64,000 nt of DNA. Origin: Castanea sativa. Lineage: Eukaryota > Streptophyta > Magnoliopsida > Fagales > Fagaceae. A model generated the notes under the pieces. That model did not search any database and was not told the origin of the DNA. It was given only the letters and a program-made list of their open reading frames with translations. Both the position numbers and the translations under genes were made by a program. Position 1 is the first letter of the stretch, and each line of letters opens with the position of its first letter. This document shows positions 1-12,574 of this stretch, piece by piece. Location of the stretch: assembly GCF_040712315.1 (NCBI RefSeq), contig NC_134015.1, forward strand, positions 15,881,095 through 15,945,094, in the 5' to 3' direction.

Positions 1-690
1 CTTGAAAAGCTAGAAAAAATATATTTTTAAATAAAAAATCAAATTATAAATATTATGCAACTAATGTTTAAATATAACAAAAGAACCCCACTCAAAATAT
101 TCACTTTAGACCCCACAATGAGTTGAGCCGAACTTGACTAAAAGAGATGCAATTATTTTGGTCCAGCTAAACATAAAAGATAGAAATTTATTATTGGATT
201 TCCTTACACACTCAGCCTGTACGGCGTAATCATTGTTGGAATTGTTTGTAAAAAGATAGATAAAACAAGAAGGATGTTTCATTGACTTCACTTTCATTAT
301 ACATCAATAAAAATTTAATAAATAAAAAAACTTCCGTTTATTAAAATGAAATTATGAAAATGTTTTGTGCCTTTGGTTTTATATCTCTTACAATATTCAA
401 ATCTATCGCTCTCTTTGTAACTGTTGAATTATAAATAAATAAATACATATTATGGAAACAAATAGTAAACAAATATTATGTCCATAAATATTTACGTTCA
501 TGGCCGGTCAATTAAGCATGTCACATACATGTGTAAAGGACAATCACCAAGCCGCCAATTGTACAGGAAGCTTAATTATTCTCCTTATATTAAAGGAAGT
601 CAAATTGGTCTCTCTATGTGTCCCACGGCATCAATCCAATGCGAACGAAAGAATGGGGCCGACAGAGACCAGCAATCCCCGAGCTAGTCC
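1..690 (+). repeat. Diverged duplicate of the region upstream of chitinase-like copy A
   Basis: Two blocks match the upstream region of copy A in the same order. Positions 90-290 match about 2930-3120, and 590-690 match about 4420-4520 (shared run around CCCCGAG and TCCTCCATT). The match stops near 690 and no chitinase-like exon follows. This is probably the remnant of another array unit whose gene was lost or never copied. The small ORFs here lie in this non-coding duplicate and are not supported as genes. Confidence 0.6.
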
Positions 691-1150
691 TCCATTAATA
701 TATTTTAAAAAAATTGTCTTTTTCTTTACCTTTCTCAGTTTTCTTTTTAGCCTTTTTTTAGTAATTAATTTTCGAACAAATTTAATTTTAATCTATAATT
801 GAGAGACTGTTTCAAATTCAGTCTATATTTTTAGAAGCTTCATGGTAGATAATTTAATTGTTAAGAATTTTCTAATTCAATTAATACTTCTTTATATTTG
901 ATTATTTTTTATATAAATATTTACCGTTTAATATAAAACAAAATTAAGTATTACAATTCCAAAACTATTTCAACTTAAACTATAAACTCATTACTCTTAG
1001 GAACCTAGTGGTCATAAACTATTCAAACTTAAACCATAAACTCATTAATTTTCAACGTAAAGATAGCACAACAAGGTCTGGGGAAGAAAACAAAGCAATG
1101 TTTGGGGTTTGTAAGATATATCTCAGTAAGGTTTGGGTTTGTAGGAGGAA
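691..1150. other. AT-rich spacer, no gene seen
   Basis: No coding signal. A short phrase about AAACTATTCAAACTTAAACC occurs twice near 960-1045. A G-rich stretch at 1075-1150 resembles 2098-2165, so the solo LTR at 1156 seems to have landed inside a small local duplication. Confidence 0.4.
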
Positions 1151-1155
1151 GATAT

Positions 1156-1846
1156 TGATAAGTGACGTTATTACATGCTGACGGCACATTAAGAAGCTGA
1201 CGGAAATATACTATCCGTCAGCCAGTGTCATTGACACCTCTTTTGACGTTCAAAGCCACACCCCTTACGTGGCGACGTTAGGCTAAAGGATCAAAATAGC
1301 GAAGTCAAGACTGACGGCCAAGCTTGTGAAGGTCCCTAGCTGACGGTATCTCTGGCAACGTATCCAGGCTGACGGCAGTACAGGAGGTGCATGTCGGTTG
1401 ATGACCTTGGTAGAAAAAAGCTGAAGGAGTAATCCAGCCTCCATTCCTAATCTATCTTGACTTCTACATACGTGAATATAAGGAAAGTTCTTTCGCTACA
1501 CGTTTGGTCTTAGTCAAAAAGATCCCTATAAGGAAAAGAGTTCTATACGATATGCAAAGATCCGCGAATTGCTCTTCTAAAAGGAAAGTACTTCCTCGCC
1601 AAGGCATTTATTTCGGCTCTACACCACTATATAAACCCCAGAAACCCTCATGACAAAAGGTACGCACAATTATCTCAACTCTGGCACTCTAGGGTTGTTT
1701 AAAAGACTCTAACTTGATCGTCGGAGGGTCTTTGGCCGGCACCACACCGGTGCTCTCTGTCGATCACCTACTTTCTCTTCGCAGGTGTTGCTTCAATCGA
1801 AGGGAGGAGTACTCGCAGCTTACTGGTGATTTCTTCGGCATCATCA
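1156..1846 (+). mobile_element. Solo LTR of a Ty3/Gypsy (Tat-type) element
   Basis: Starts TGATAAGTG and ends GGCATCATCA. It is flanked by the perfect 5 bp target duplication GATAT (1151-1155 and 1847-1851). A TATA box (TATATAAA) lies near 1628. The 3' third (TCGGAGGGT, then CGGCACCACACCGGTG, then CATCATCA) matches the minus-strand LTR of the Gypsy element at 23133-33030, so the two are related. There is no internal region; it arose by LTR-LTR recombination. Confidence 0.85.
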
Positions 1847-1997
1847 GATATAGTGGTTAATGGTTATTGGTGGGTGGGTGGTTGGTTTCATAAATACTAT
1901 TGCGAACCTAACTGGGCGAGCAGCGTAGTAAATATTGAGTCTAGTACTGCTTGAAGAGAACCTTGAAAATCGATGTAGTCCTAGGTATCCCATTCGT

Positions 1998-2239
1998 AAC
2001 AAGTGGTATAGGTTTCACACGAGAGTATTTCCACGAAGATATCAACTTCTTCTTGGATCCTTGAAAAAAAGTCGTTTTTCCCTTTCCATGCTTACTCGAC
2101 GTAAAGAAAGCACAAGTTTTGGGGAAAACACATCAAGGTTTTGGGTTTGGTAGAAGTATCTCTAGTAACAAGTGATGTATAGGTTTCACGTGAGAGTATT
2201 TCCATGAAGATATTAGCTCCTTCTTCGATCCTTGAAAAA
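1998..2239. repeat. Imperfect direct repeat of about 70 bp, period 169 bp
   Basis: A block starting AACAAGTG and running through GAGAGTATTTCC to TCCTTGAAAAA occurs at 1998-2068 and 2167-2239. Origin unknown. The open frame at 1935-2153 crosses it and is not a credible gene. Confidence 0.6.
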
Positions 2240-2275
2240 GGACAGATTATATAAAAGTCTAGATTCTCTTTTTAA

Positions 2276-2607
2276 AGGCATCTCCAGCAACTTATTTAAA
2301 TTTTTGTACTGTTTGAACAATGAACAGTAATATTTAGCTTTTACTTACCTACTTTTTCAAATACTCTTTTTAACAAGTTCTCTATCATTTTCTCCATCTC
2401 ATTTAAATATTACTTCTTCATTTATTTTTTATTCATTTTTTAACAACTACACATTTTCTAACATTTTTTTATTCAATACCTAATTATTATAATAATAAAA
2501 ACATTTGAAATATGAATAGTAAAAGCTACCGTGTTCTCTACTTGTAAAGAAGCACTGTAGCAATTATAATCTAAAAAATGGAGATAGAGAAACTGTTGAA
2601 AATGCTC
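2276..2607. mobile_element. Harbinger/Tourist-like MITE
   Basis: Imperfect terminal inverted repeats: AGGCATCTCCAGCAAC at the left, and the complement of GTTGAAAATGCTC at the right. TAA lies on both sides (2273-2275 and 2608-2610), as PIF/Harbinger elements leave. It has no ORF. Confidence 0.5.
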
Positions 2608-2829
2608 TAATATATGTATCACTTATAGAATATTGCTATAATATACATGTTACGCATTATATGTAGATGTTACAATTGATCAACTCAGGAGAAATAAATT
2701 TTTTAAAATTAAAAGGAATAGACATCCTATTTTAGATCGATTATATAACAAAAATGATAAAATGAATAAGCCATAAAAGCTATTGAAAAAGAAATGTAAG
2801 CTGAATTTACAACACAAAAATGTTATTAG

Positions 2830-4530
2830 TATTTTTGCATCTCAAAAGTAAGAAAATTTGAATTTTAAATGAATAAAAAAAAATCAAAGTGTAAATATTC
2901 TTCAATTAATATTTAAATATAAGAAAAAAAATCCTACCTAAAATTTTCGCTTTTAAGCCCTACATTGGGTTAAGCCGATTTTAACCAAAAGTGGAGAAAT
3001 AATTTTGATCCAGCTAAACTTAAATGAAAGAAATGTGTTATAGGATTTAATCATGCATTCATCGTGTTCAGTGTATGTTGGAATTGTGCAAAAAGATGGG
3101 AAAATCATGAAGGACGTTTATCATTTAGGGAAGCTCAAGGAAATTTTCTTCATGAGATTTTTCCTAAATTTTTTGTTGAGATTATACTTATTTGGAATAT
3201 AAACATTTTTTTTTTCATTTTTTAAGATGCAAGAAACTGACCACACTTAAATTTGGAAATTGACTGAACTTGAATATAGCATTCTCACTAAGACAAACAT
3301 AGCAAAATAAATCAAAGTAGAAATTTGGGGCCCAAAATTTTCACAACTTTTTTTTTTAACAGTTCGTTATGATGTATATATATATATATATGAGTGACAA
3401 TTTGCTAACATAGTAAGTTAAAACAGAACATTAGTCTACCACTCTTTTATTATGCACAAATCAAAACAAACTATTATAAGAAAATTATGAAATTTTTTTC
3501 GCTCTTTGGTTTTATTTTGAATTTTTTTTATTTATAAATATTACGCATGTATGGAAATGGGCTGATATTTATAATATACATGTACCATTTTTTTTTCTTT
3601 TTAATAGATAGATGCTTATGATTTTTTAAAAATATAAATATGCATGTATTATTGATAAATGTGTTATGGATGTATTATTGTTGGTTTAATCACAATATAA
3701 AGGTATGTTTGGTGACTGTTTTTTCTTGTTAATTATCTTCTGTTTTCAAAACCAATTTTCTATTTTTGAGATTAAAAAACTTGTATGGCAACTCAAAATG
3801 AACATAAAATGAAAACTATTCCCACAGCTCAATTTGTGAAAGAAACTGAAAATATGCAAAATGTTGTTTTCAGTTTTTATTTTTCAAAAGTTAATAAAAA
3901 CACGCATTTGAATTAATGAATCTATCTCATTTAATAAGTTAGCATTAGAGTTCAAATCTTTGTAACAACATATTTTAGTATTTTCCTTTTTTTTCAATTT
4001 TCTTTTTAAATTTCAACTAACTAAACATGTTTTTTATTTTAAAATAAAATAAAATAATTTTTTCTTTACATTCTCAAAAACAAGTTTTTGATAATAGAAA
4101 ATAAAAAACTGTTATCAAACATAACCTAAATATCCATGTATTAATTAGTGGCACAATATTTTTTATAATTGTTAATAAGGTTTATATTGTGATTAAACCA
4201 ACATCATTTTTATCCGGCTATATATATCATTAATTTCATTTCTATAGTCTTCAAAAAAATTATTTTTTATTATGCTTAGATCACAACAAACCATGAACCA
4301 ATTATGGGAATAAAATAGTGAAAAAAATATTGTCTGTAGATATGACGTGCATTCCCTGTAATTGTAAAGCATGTCACGTGTTAAGTGTATAAACAGAATT
4401 ATTTTCCTTAAATTAAAGGAAGCTCAAATTGGTCTTTCTCTTTGTGTCCCACAGCATCAATCCAATGTGAATGAAATATACTGGCAGACATAGACCAACA
4501 ATCCCCGAGTCCTCCATTTAACTTTATTCC
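2830..4530 (+). repeat. Upstream region of copy A, shared with 1-690 and 47700-47800
   Basis: Matches 1-690 in two blocks. The stretch near 2838-2930 (TGCATCTCAAAAG onward) also matches 47720-47815. It is distal 5' flank of the chitinase-like genes and duplicated with them. No gene is seen. Confidence 0.6.
3703..4130. mobile_element. MITE with TIRs beginning GGTATGTTTGGT
   Basis: The left end GGTATGTTTGGTGACTGTTTT is mirrored at the right by AAAACTGTTATCAAACATAACC. Just outside, GTTGGTTTAATCACAATATAAA at 3680-3702 is mirrored at 4178-4205, so it sits within a second inverted repeat. It has no ORF. The superfamily was not determined and is hAT-like by its ends. Confidence 0.5.
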
Positions 4531-4773
4531 TTTTCCTTTTGGAGCAATAATTCTAAGTCGCACAAACTTTCATCTCGAAGCGCAAAAAAGTATGTAATCT
4601 GTAAAAACTTATCAATTCAGTTAAGGGAAGAAGAACCTCTCCAGAATAAGAAAAATAATTAAAAATAAAAAAGTAAAGTAAAGTAAAGAAGAAAGTAGAA
4701 ACGCGCGCGAAAGATGACTTTCACAGTTGCACTTGACTATATTTTGTTTACCTTTCCTTCTCCCAGCACCCAG

Positions 4774-4779
4774 TATATA
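4774..4779 (+). promoter_or_regulatory. TATA box of copy A
   Basis: TATATA stands about 70 bp before the copy A start codon. The following CT-rich leader (CTCAAACTCCACC) is shared with the copy B leader at 19488-19500. Confidence 0.55.
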
Positions 4780-5071
4780 GGAAGGTACATATCTCTCTAC
4801 AAAGCTCAAACTCCACCAGCCTTGTTAATACATTCATTGTTACAATGCAAAAAATGGAGTATAGACCTCTCTTAACAACGGCATTGATATTATTAGCTCT
4901 TGCTAATTGTCCCAATTTTTCTTGGAGCCAGAAGCTACCTTGTGAAAATGGAGCATGCTCAAAAACTCAATGTTGTTAAGGTAGTGGGAAGAGCCGCACC
5001 ATTACATTTCGATGCTGTGATGGGACTATCACAGACTACTTGCAAAGCGACCAGTTTGAGAACATGTTCTC

Positions 5072-6069
5072 TGATAAGTCAGGAATGTATTGACCTATTT
5101 GGTAAATTAATCAATTAATTAGCCAAGTTAATTAATTAGATTCAATTACATGCAATAAGCGTGGTAACACAAACAAATCACCAACTAAGTTAAATGCAGT
5201 AGAAAATAAATTTGACACAGGTGATTTGTTTACGAATGGAGAAAACTACCAAGGCAAAACCCCACTAAGTGAATTTAAGGTCATCACTCCCAAGAACCCT
5301 TTATTATCAAAACAAGTGGTTACAAGCAAAAGGAATCCTAGTACGTACCTAATACCAACCTATAATTGAACTCTTATCCCAATACCCAATTGGACTTGTA
5401 ATGTAGTGACAATCTCTCCTTTCAATACACGGTTCTCAATACGTGACTAACCAATGATGCACGGATTCCCAATACGCGACTAACACACTAATTTAAAGAA
5501 GATGTTGGCTGCAAAGTTCTTCAGTTCATCCAAAGATGAAAATTGAGAAGCTCTTTGGTCACAAAACTCTTGGTGCAAAGACGCAGTAGCTTCTTCAAAG
5601 AATGTGATGAACTAGGACAAATTGTCTCCAATCACAATATGTGTGTAAAAACAATTGTAACAACCTTTGCATCAAGTGTGACGACCCTTAAAATAATCCT
5701 TATATATGTCTAGGGTTATGAGAAAAGAAACCCTACACAAATACATATGGATATGCGTGAAAACTGATCTGAAAATCCAAATTTTGTAATTCTCAACAAA
5801 TACAACTTTAGTCGAGCTGCTGTCAAGGATTAGCATTAAACCTTGATAAATATGATCTATCGAGATATCTATCGAGCTTTAATGAACAGCACTTCTTCAC
5901 TTGTTTTTTAAATAGATATGCATGACTTCAATACTAAACTTGAACTCTTGTTCCTTGAAGTATTAAACTCATCCTAGATCTACCCAATTAAAAGTAAAGT
6001 GTTTTTTGTCAAAGGATTAGCCAATTTACATAACATATTTTTATAACAAGTTCCACATATGTCCTAACA
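5072..6069 (-). repeat. 3' LTR (element orientation) of the Copia-type element
   Basis: 998 bp. Pairs with 11583-12574. Contains the TCGAG-rich stretch near 5810-5880, which also occurs in the internal region at 8280-8590. The ACAA/TCTCCCC boundary at 6068-6078 marks the polypurine tract on the minus strand. Confidence 0.85.
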
Positions 6070-6390
6070 ATCTCCCCTATGGCAATCCATGACAAAACCA
6101 CAACAAACAAATGAATTATGAAAGAAGTCTTAAATCGCTAAACTCATAAACACTTGTTGAATACAATAAAATCTAATCTTAACACAAACTCTTGAAAAAT
6201 TTTGCAAGAAGAGAGTTCGTGGAATGATAAATTTTCACAACCTGTCTTTCTGAAACATTTTAAACAAAACTCATTAAAGTATCTTCGTGTGAAACGGAAA
6301 TAAAGGATTGCATATATAAAGAAACATGTGTATAAAAAGATAAAAGAAACAACACATGGAGAGAAAGGTGAAAAAAAAAACATACATCAT

Positions 6391-6422
<32 letters not shown>

Positions 6423-9400
6423 AATGAAAATAAATATAATGTATGTCATAAATAAATGGTCACAAGACCAGTGTACAAGAGGATAATGTAACTAAAGATA
6501 AAGAAAAGAAAAGTACATAAAATCCTCACTACATCCCTCAAAATATGGACACTCCCCCTAACAAAAATGTCTTATGCTAACCCTCCCCTTAAGTACAAGA
6601 CTACTCTCATCATCCCAAAACTACTCCCCCTTTTTGTCACGAATGACAACGAGTAAGTCACTGAAACGTCGTCGTCTCATCATCACTAGAAGAGTTAGCA
6701 TCCTCATCCCTATCATCATCATCATCATCAGCACCATCATCACCAGCCTCATCTGTCGAAGCCTCTAGAGAAGGAGAGGGAGAAGGAGAAACGGCGAAAC
6801 CACCGAGGCGAGCCTATTGTCATGCAATAAAACTAACATGGTTGTCACTTTATACAACTTAGTAGTGAGAGTATCAAGGCAAGCATCCATGCACTCAGTA
6901 GTGATAGCCTTAAGAGTCACACCGCCACCCGAAGAAGGAGCGGAGGTAGAAGGAACATAAGATGTTGGAGGATTATTTGTCTCTATCCGTGGCCACTTCA
7001 ATCAAAGTTGGGCATCACTCCGTCGAATAGACGCTGCGCTGATGACACCTATGACAATAGAGTAGGGAGAATTAGGAATAGGGACGGAAAAATGGTAAGG
7101 CAACTGCGTGATAGCCGAAGGAAAGATGAGCTTATCACGAGTCGTTTTATTCCTATAGACATCTATGATTGAGGTAATGAAAAGTAAAGAGAAGTCTATA
7201 GAGAAGTCCTCTAAGAAGGATAACAAAAATCGAGTACGAGGCTCTGTGATGGAGTTATAATGAGACAGCAGAGTAAGAACAAATGTTATTACCATATTAA
7301 GGAATCTCCTCCAAAGCCCAAGCATGGGGTGTTTTGATGCTCACCCCATATGAAGGGTGTCTCACAGAAGTGAAACAGAAGCGCATCTTTGGACACAGTC
7401 CTCAGACACTAACAAGTAGGGTAGTTAAGATGCGCTACCCACAGGATGTGTAGCATCTCAAATACAAGATCCGGAATGACTATGATACGTGTACCTCTAA
7501 TGTGCGTAGCAAACTGAGGTACAGAGGTGTTGATACTGTACATATTAGAGTAAAACTCCTATATGAACATGATGGGATACCTCAATGGTATCTCACAGAG
7601 AGATTCCTATCCCCGAGTGTGATTGACATCAGGTAAAGAAGTGTCGGCAAAGTCTGACAGAATCATATGGCACTTCGGATGAACGTCAGGTTTAGAAAAG
7701 TTCTCAAAGAAGTCCTTATGGGCCTTCTCTTCATGGAACTAAACGTGAAGAGGGGGAATGGGAAGATCAGAAGAAGATGATGACTCGAAACGAAAAGGGT
7801 TTTGAGTCAGATTAGATTTGCACTTGGGTGCCATGCGCAGTCCATCCAAGAAAGAGAGAAATATGCATGAACATATGACGTGCTAAACATAAATTGCATA
7901 ATGGATTGAAACCCAATCCCAACCTACCAGCACATAATTTTCAACAATCAAGCACATATCTAAATGCATGAAACATTGTGAAAATGCTAATGGAATGCAA
8001 TGCATGATTATTTAGCATTAAATAAACAACACCCAACCCAAAAATTTCACAAAAACCTCAAAAACCCCCCCCAATTTTCAAAAACCTCAAAACCTAGGTC
8101 TAAAAAGCATGAATGCATGAAGAATGAAGGATTTAGGACACTTACCTAGTGATTTGATCTTGGTCTAGGCCGAAAATCACGTGGGTAGAGGGATTTGAGT
8201 AAGAAGAGAGTGTTTGGAGGGAGAGAAAAGATTTTCTGTCGAGAGATAAGTGAGAAAAATGAATCTAATTTCACGCTGATTATATATATAGAAATCGCAG
8301 CTCAATGGATCGAGTAGCTATTGAGATTTATTGAGCACTAAATCTCGACAAATATGAATCTGTCGAGGTGCTGTAGAGAATCTATCGATGGCAAAAGTAC
8401 TTCAATGGATCAAGATTCTGTCGAAAATCTATCGGCTAGACAGAAAGTTTCTCGATGGATCGAGAAGTTGTCAAGAAGCTATCAGGAAAAATTCCAGAAA
8501 GCTTAATGGATCGAGTATGCGCTAACTTCAATCGAGAAAGGAAGTCTAAGGGGCTCGGTAGATAAGAATCTGTCGAGAAGCTGTCGAGCTTGATAATATA
8601 GAGTTTTTCAAAGAGAGGGAAAAACACATAGAGATGAATGTAACAAGCAAGCTATTCAAACATAGATCCAATCAACATGTTAAACTCTCAAAAACATCTC
8701 TCAACAAGAAAATACAAAGCATTTATGATCCAAAACATACACACACACATACACACTAAACAAGTCTAACCAATTTTATATTTCAAAAACAAGTCTAAAC
8801 AGTTTAGTGAAGATACATTAACACATACATTCCTTATGATAGCCAAATCACATTGTACCTGAACATGTATCAAAAGTAGCAAAGAATTTTCATGTTGTGT
8901 GTGAAAACATAACAAGAGTGCATAAGTGTCTCATATTATGACAATTTGAGATATGAGAAAATCAATATCACTCACACACAATCATAACTGCTTGATGGAG
9001 AATATCACCTTCGAGGTACATCCTATAACTCTCACGTCTCTTAGAAACACGCTTGCAACCATATTTAAAAGCATTTTGATTCTTTTTGCTTTTGAGTTTT
9101 TTTGCATATTTTCTTTTTGAACATATCATGCATGAGCATATATAGAAAGAGAGAAGAAAAACCTAATTATGTAAGCCAAAAAATATCACAATTTTGCTAT
9201 GCCGAGGCAAACAGATGTTATACATGATTGGCGGGTTTTAGTGGTGAGATGGTTATTTATGTCTTTTTCTTAGGAGTTTCTAGTCCTTTCCGTCAAAAAG
9301 AGGGATATAAGTATTAAGCATAAAAGAAAACTGAACCGTACTCATCACAAACACGAGCCACAAAGTTTAGAAAACTTTGTTTCAATGGCAATCCAAGGTA

Positions 9401-9800
9401 TACAATTACCAATGTACACAAAACACACTGTTTTTGTATTTTTCTGATTTTCAATTTATTTTTTAATTTTTAGGAAAAAAAAATAAAACAAAACTGAAAA
9501 AAAATAAACAAAAACATGTTAAACAAACAAAGCATAAAACTAGACTGGCCCAAAAATAAGAAAGCAAAACACACAAGTGATGCATAACCATAAAGAAAGA
9601 GAGAGAAAGAGAGAGAAAGTGAATAAATCACTTTAAGCCTTTTTTCCTTCCACATCTTGGAAGAACATTTCCTTTGAATGAACCTTTGATCTGGTGGTGA
9701 TAGGGAAGAGTTGAAACCATTCAAGTTCGAAAGGAACATGAGAGCCTTGAGAAGATCTTCAAGAGGAGCAAAAGAGGATGGAAATTGATTTTGGTTTCCG
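6070..9800 (-). other. Internal region of the element, degenerate transposon-derived sequence without pol
   Basis: Between the polypurine tract and the end of gag. Frames at 7002-7325 and 6765-7001 (minus) encode fragments with DKLIFPSAITQL and FSVPIP. These resemble the 'putative plant transposon protein' domain found in many plant elements; this is recollection, not a search. 8250-8600 is dense in GATCGAG/TGTCGAG motifs that echo the LTR. An (AT)n run lies at 6393-6416 and an AC-rich run near 8740. No enzyme domain could be recognised. The sequence was probably acquired in place of pol. Confidence 0.5.
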
Positions 9801-10124
9801 GATGAGAGCATACTATTGCTTTGTTAAGTGGCTAACCACTTGTAGCAAATTTGGACGAGTATGCCTTGAAGCTCCACAGTAATGACAGAGATGCGGCTTC
9901 TTTGATTGAGACTTTTTGTTATTAACCTTCTTAGTCCTAAGGTTTCTAGTCTCTTTCTTTTCAAGCTTAGAGGGTGCTCCTAGAATGGATTTGCTCCTGT
10001 CTATGTTCTCACTAGCTATTTTAGTTTTACATTCATTGTTCTCATAATTAACATTATTAGTAGGTGAGACAAACACAATCGTACTAGAGGAGGTAATATT
10101 AAGAGAAGAGAAATCATACCCCAA
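9470..10124 (-). pseudogene. C-terminal part of gag-like protein with second zinc knuckle
   Basis: The minus frame 9813-10124 contains HLCHYCGASRHTRPN, a CCHC-like knuckle with its last Cys replaced by Asn. A further frame (9470-9811) continues with SSGNQNQFPSS and DLLKALMFLSNLNG. In the Copia elements I know, such a knuckle lies between gag and protease, but here nothing protease-like follows. Stop codons and frame changes separate the pieces. Confidence 0.6.
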
Positions 10125-10319
10125 ACTGGTTCTATCAAAAGCATGTTTCTAAGAGCTTAGCATCTCATCGAGCTTTGCACTGGAAGTCCTCTCCAATTAA
10201 GCTCTAACTTAGAATAGTTCTGCTTCAAGCTTCTTTATCTTTTTAGCAAGGAAGTTGTTTTCAAACTGCAAAGTTCCAATGATTTGATTTGTTTCATCAA
10301 CCTTTGTAGAGAGTTCCTT

Positions 10320-11511
10320 TCAATCTAGCTCCACATCACTCAGTTTCTTGGCGGTCAGCCTATAAAGTTTCTCATGCTTCTCAAAAATCTTGTACAACTT
10401 AGTATAGGTTGTATGGATGCCACCTTGTTCATCCATTTTCTCAAACTTAGACTCCATCAAGTCCTCTTCTTCATCTACCTCTTCGAATATCCCCTCAGTA
10501 GGATTCACTGTGGCAGTGAAGGCATTCAAGATTCCCTCGTCATCATTGTCATTTGACTCATCCACAGGCTTAGTGTCACTCAATGTAGCAGCAAGTGCCT
10601 TACTTTTCCCAATTACCTTGAGACATGTTGGACAGTCTTGTTTCATGTGTCCAAAACCTTGACATCTAAAGCACTTTGGTCTAGAGGGAACAGTGTACTA
10701 AACACCATCCTTAGCATCCTTCTTTCCTCTATCTTGGCTCTTGAATTGTGAAGAGTTGGATTGCTTTCGGTCCTTGTCGAATCCTCTCGCATTGGCATTC
10801 TTCATAAACTTCTTGATTTGCCTAGTGATTTAGGATTTTGTCTTGGAATTTTCATTATCAAAAGACTCATTGGTCTCATTGCTTTTGGTCTTCAGTGCCA
10901 TGCTCTTACTTTTGCTTGATTTCCCGATCCTAGTCAAACCCAACTCATAGGTTTGCAAGTTACCAACCAACTCTGTTAAAGGAATTTTGTCAGTGTCCTT
11001 TGATTCTTCAATGACAGTGATCTTGGCATGGAATCTTTCAGACAGAGATCTGAGCACCTTTCTTACAACCTTGGGTTTGGGAATAGTTTTCTATGTCCTT
11101 CAGCTTGGCATAGAACTCATCAAACGACTTATCCTCATCCATCTTAATATCTTCAAAGCTCGTAGTAAGCCTTTGAAGCTTTGAATCCTTGACAGCCTTA
11201 GTCTCTTTATAGGCTGTTTAGAGGATGATCCATGCTTCCTTAGCAATTTCAATAGAGGATATTTTTTTGAACTCCTCATTGATGACCGCACTGAATAAAG
11301 CATTCAATGCTCTGCTGTTAAAGTTTGCCACTTTGATTTTGGCATCATCCCAATCAGCCGGTGCTTCCTTTGGCTTAGTCCAACCAATTTTTATAGCTTG
11401 CCACACTTTCTCATCTAAAGACTGCAAGAAAACTCTTATGCATACTTTCCAGTATGCATAGTTAGTGTCATCAAATAAATGGGGTATAATTAGAGATTTT
11501 CCTCTATCCAT
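10320..11511 (-). pseudogene. Copia gag-like protein, N-terminal and middle parts, broken by frameshifts
   Basis: Translation begins at 11511 with MDRGKSLIIPHLFDD, then NYAYWK and LDEKVWQAI, typical of the plant Copia gag N-terminal domain (DUF4219/UBN2 group). 11100-11303 and 10830-11057 continue it in other frames. Near 10650, before MKQDCP, lies a CCHC knuckle (Cys-x2-Cys-x4-His-x4-Cys read across the frame). Several stops and frameshifts are present, so no full-length product is possible. Gag would form the particle and bind element RNA. Confidence 0.7.
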
Positions 11512-11582
11512 GACAAATAGGGGTCAATGAATCATACAGTAAAAATTAAACCTAATCAGAGTGTGCCCACTCTGATACCACT

Positions 11583-12574
11583 TGATAGGTCAAGAATGTA
11601 TTAACTCTTTTGATAAATTAATCAATTAATTAGCCAAGTTAATTAATTTGATTCAAGTACAAGCAATAAATATGGTAGTACAAAAAAATCACCAACTAAG
11701 TTAAATTCAGTGGAAAATAAATTTGACACAAGTGATTTGTTTACGAATGGGGAAAACTACCAAGGCAAAACCCCATCTGGTGAATTTAAGGTCACCACTC
11801 TCGAGAATCCACTATTATCAAAACAAGCGGTTACAAGTAGAAGGAATCCTAGTACCTAATACCAACCTATAGTTGAACCCTTACCCCAATACCCAATTGG
11901 ACTTATGATGTAGTGAGAATCTCTCCTTTCACTGCATGGTTCTCAATACGTGACTAACCAATGATGCATGAATTCCAGTACGTGAATAATACACTAACTT
12001 GAGGAAGATGTTGGTTGCAAAGTTCTTTAGTTCATCCAACGATTAAGATCAAGAAGCTCATTGGTTACAAAACCCTTGGCGCAGAGACACAATAGCTTCT
12101 TTAAAGAATATGATGAACTAGGGCAAATTGTCTCCGGTCACAATATGTGTGTAACAACAATTGCAACAACATTTGCATCAAGTGTGACGATCCTTAAAAT
12201 AATCTTTATATATGTTTAGGGTTGTAAGAAAAGAAACCCTACACAACACACATGGATATGCGTGAAATCTAATCTGGAAATACAAATTTCGTAATTCTCG
12301 ACAGATACAGCTTCTGTCGAGCTGCTATCTAGTATCAGCATTAAACCTCGATAGATATGATCTGTCGAGATATCTGTCGAGTTTTAATAAACAACATTTC
12401 TTCACTTATTTCTTGGACAGATTTGTATGGCTTCAATACTAAACTTAAACTCTTGTTCCTTAAAGTACTAAACCCATCCTAGATCTACCCAATTACAAGT
12501 CAAGTGCGTTTTGTCGAAGAATTAGCTAATTTACATAACATATGTCTCTAAAAAGTTCTACATATGTCCTAACA
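11583..12574 (-). repeat. 5' LTR (element orientation) of the Copia-type element
   Basis: 992 bp. Pairs with 5072-6069. The Met-tRNA primer site lies just left of it at 11569-11580. The right end AACA is followed at once by the target repeat TTCTC and the resumed exon 1. Confidence 0.85.

Larger units (their letters stand above)
5072..12574 (-). mobile_element. Copia-type LTR retrotransposon, gag-bearing and without pol, inserted in exon 1 of copy A
   Basis: The two LTRs (5072-6069 and 11583-12574) begin TGATA and end AACA. They are bounded by TTCTC on both sides (5067-5071, 12575-12579). On the minus strand, TGGTATCAGAG (initiator-Met primer site, 11569-11580) follows the right-hand LTR, and a purine tract AGGGGAGAT precedes the left-hand LTR, so the element reads right to left. 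It has a gag-like region (about 11511-9800), but no reverse transcriptase, integrase or RNase H motif was found in the remaining 3.7 kb. It is non-autonomous and old: the LTRs differ at roughly one site in eight over the first 110 bp, by eye. Confidence 0.88.

Noticed and set aside
6144..6383. Minus-strand ORF with membrane-like Phe/Tyr-rich sequence
   Set aside because: AT-rich internal DNA of the Copia-type element; no conserved motif.
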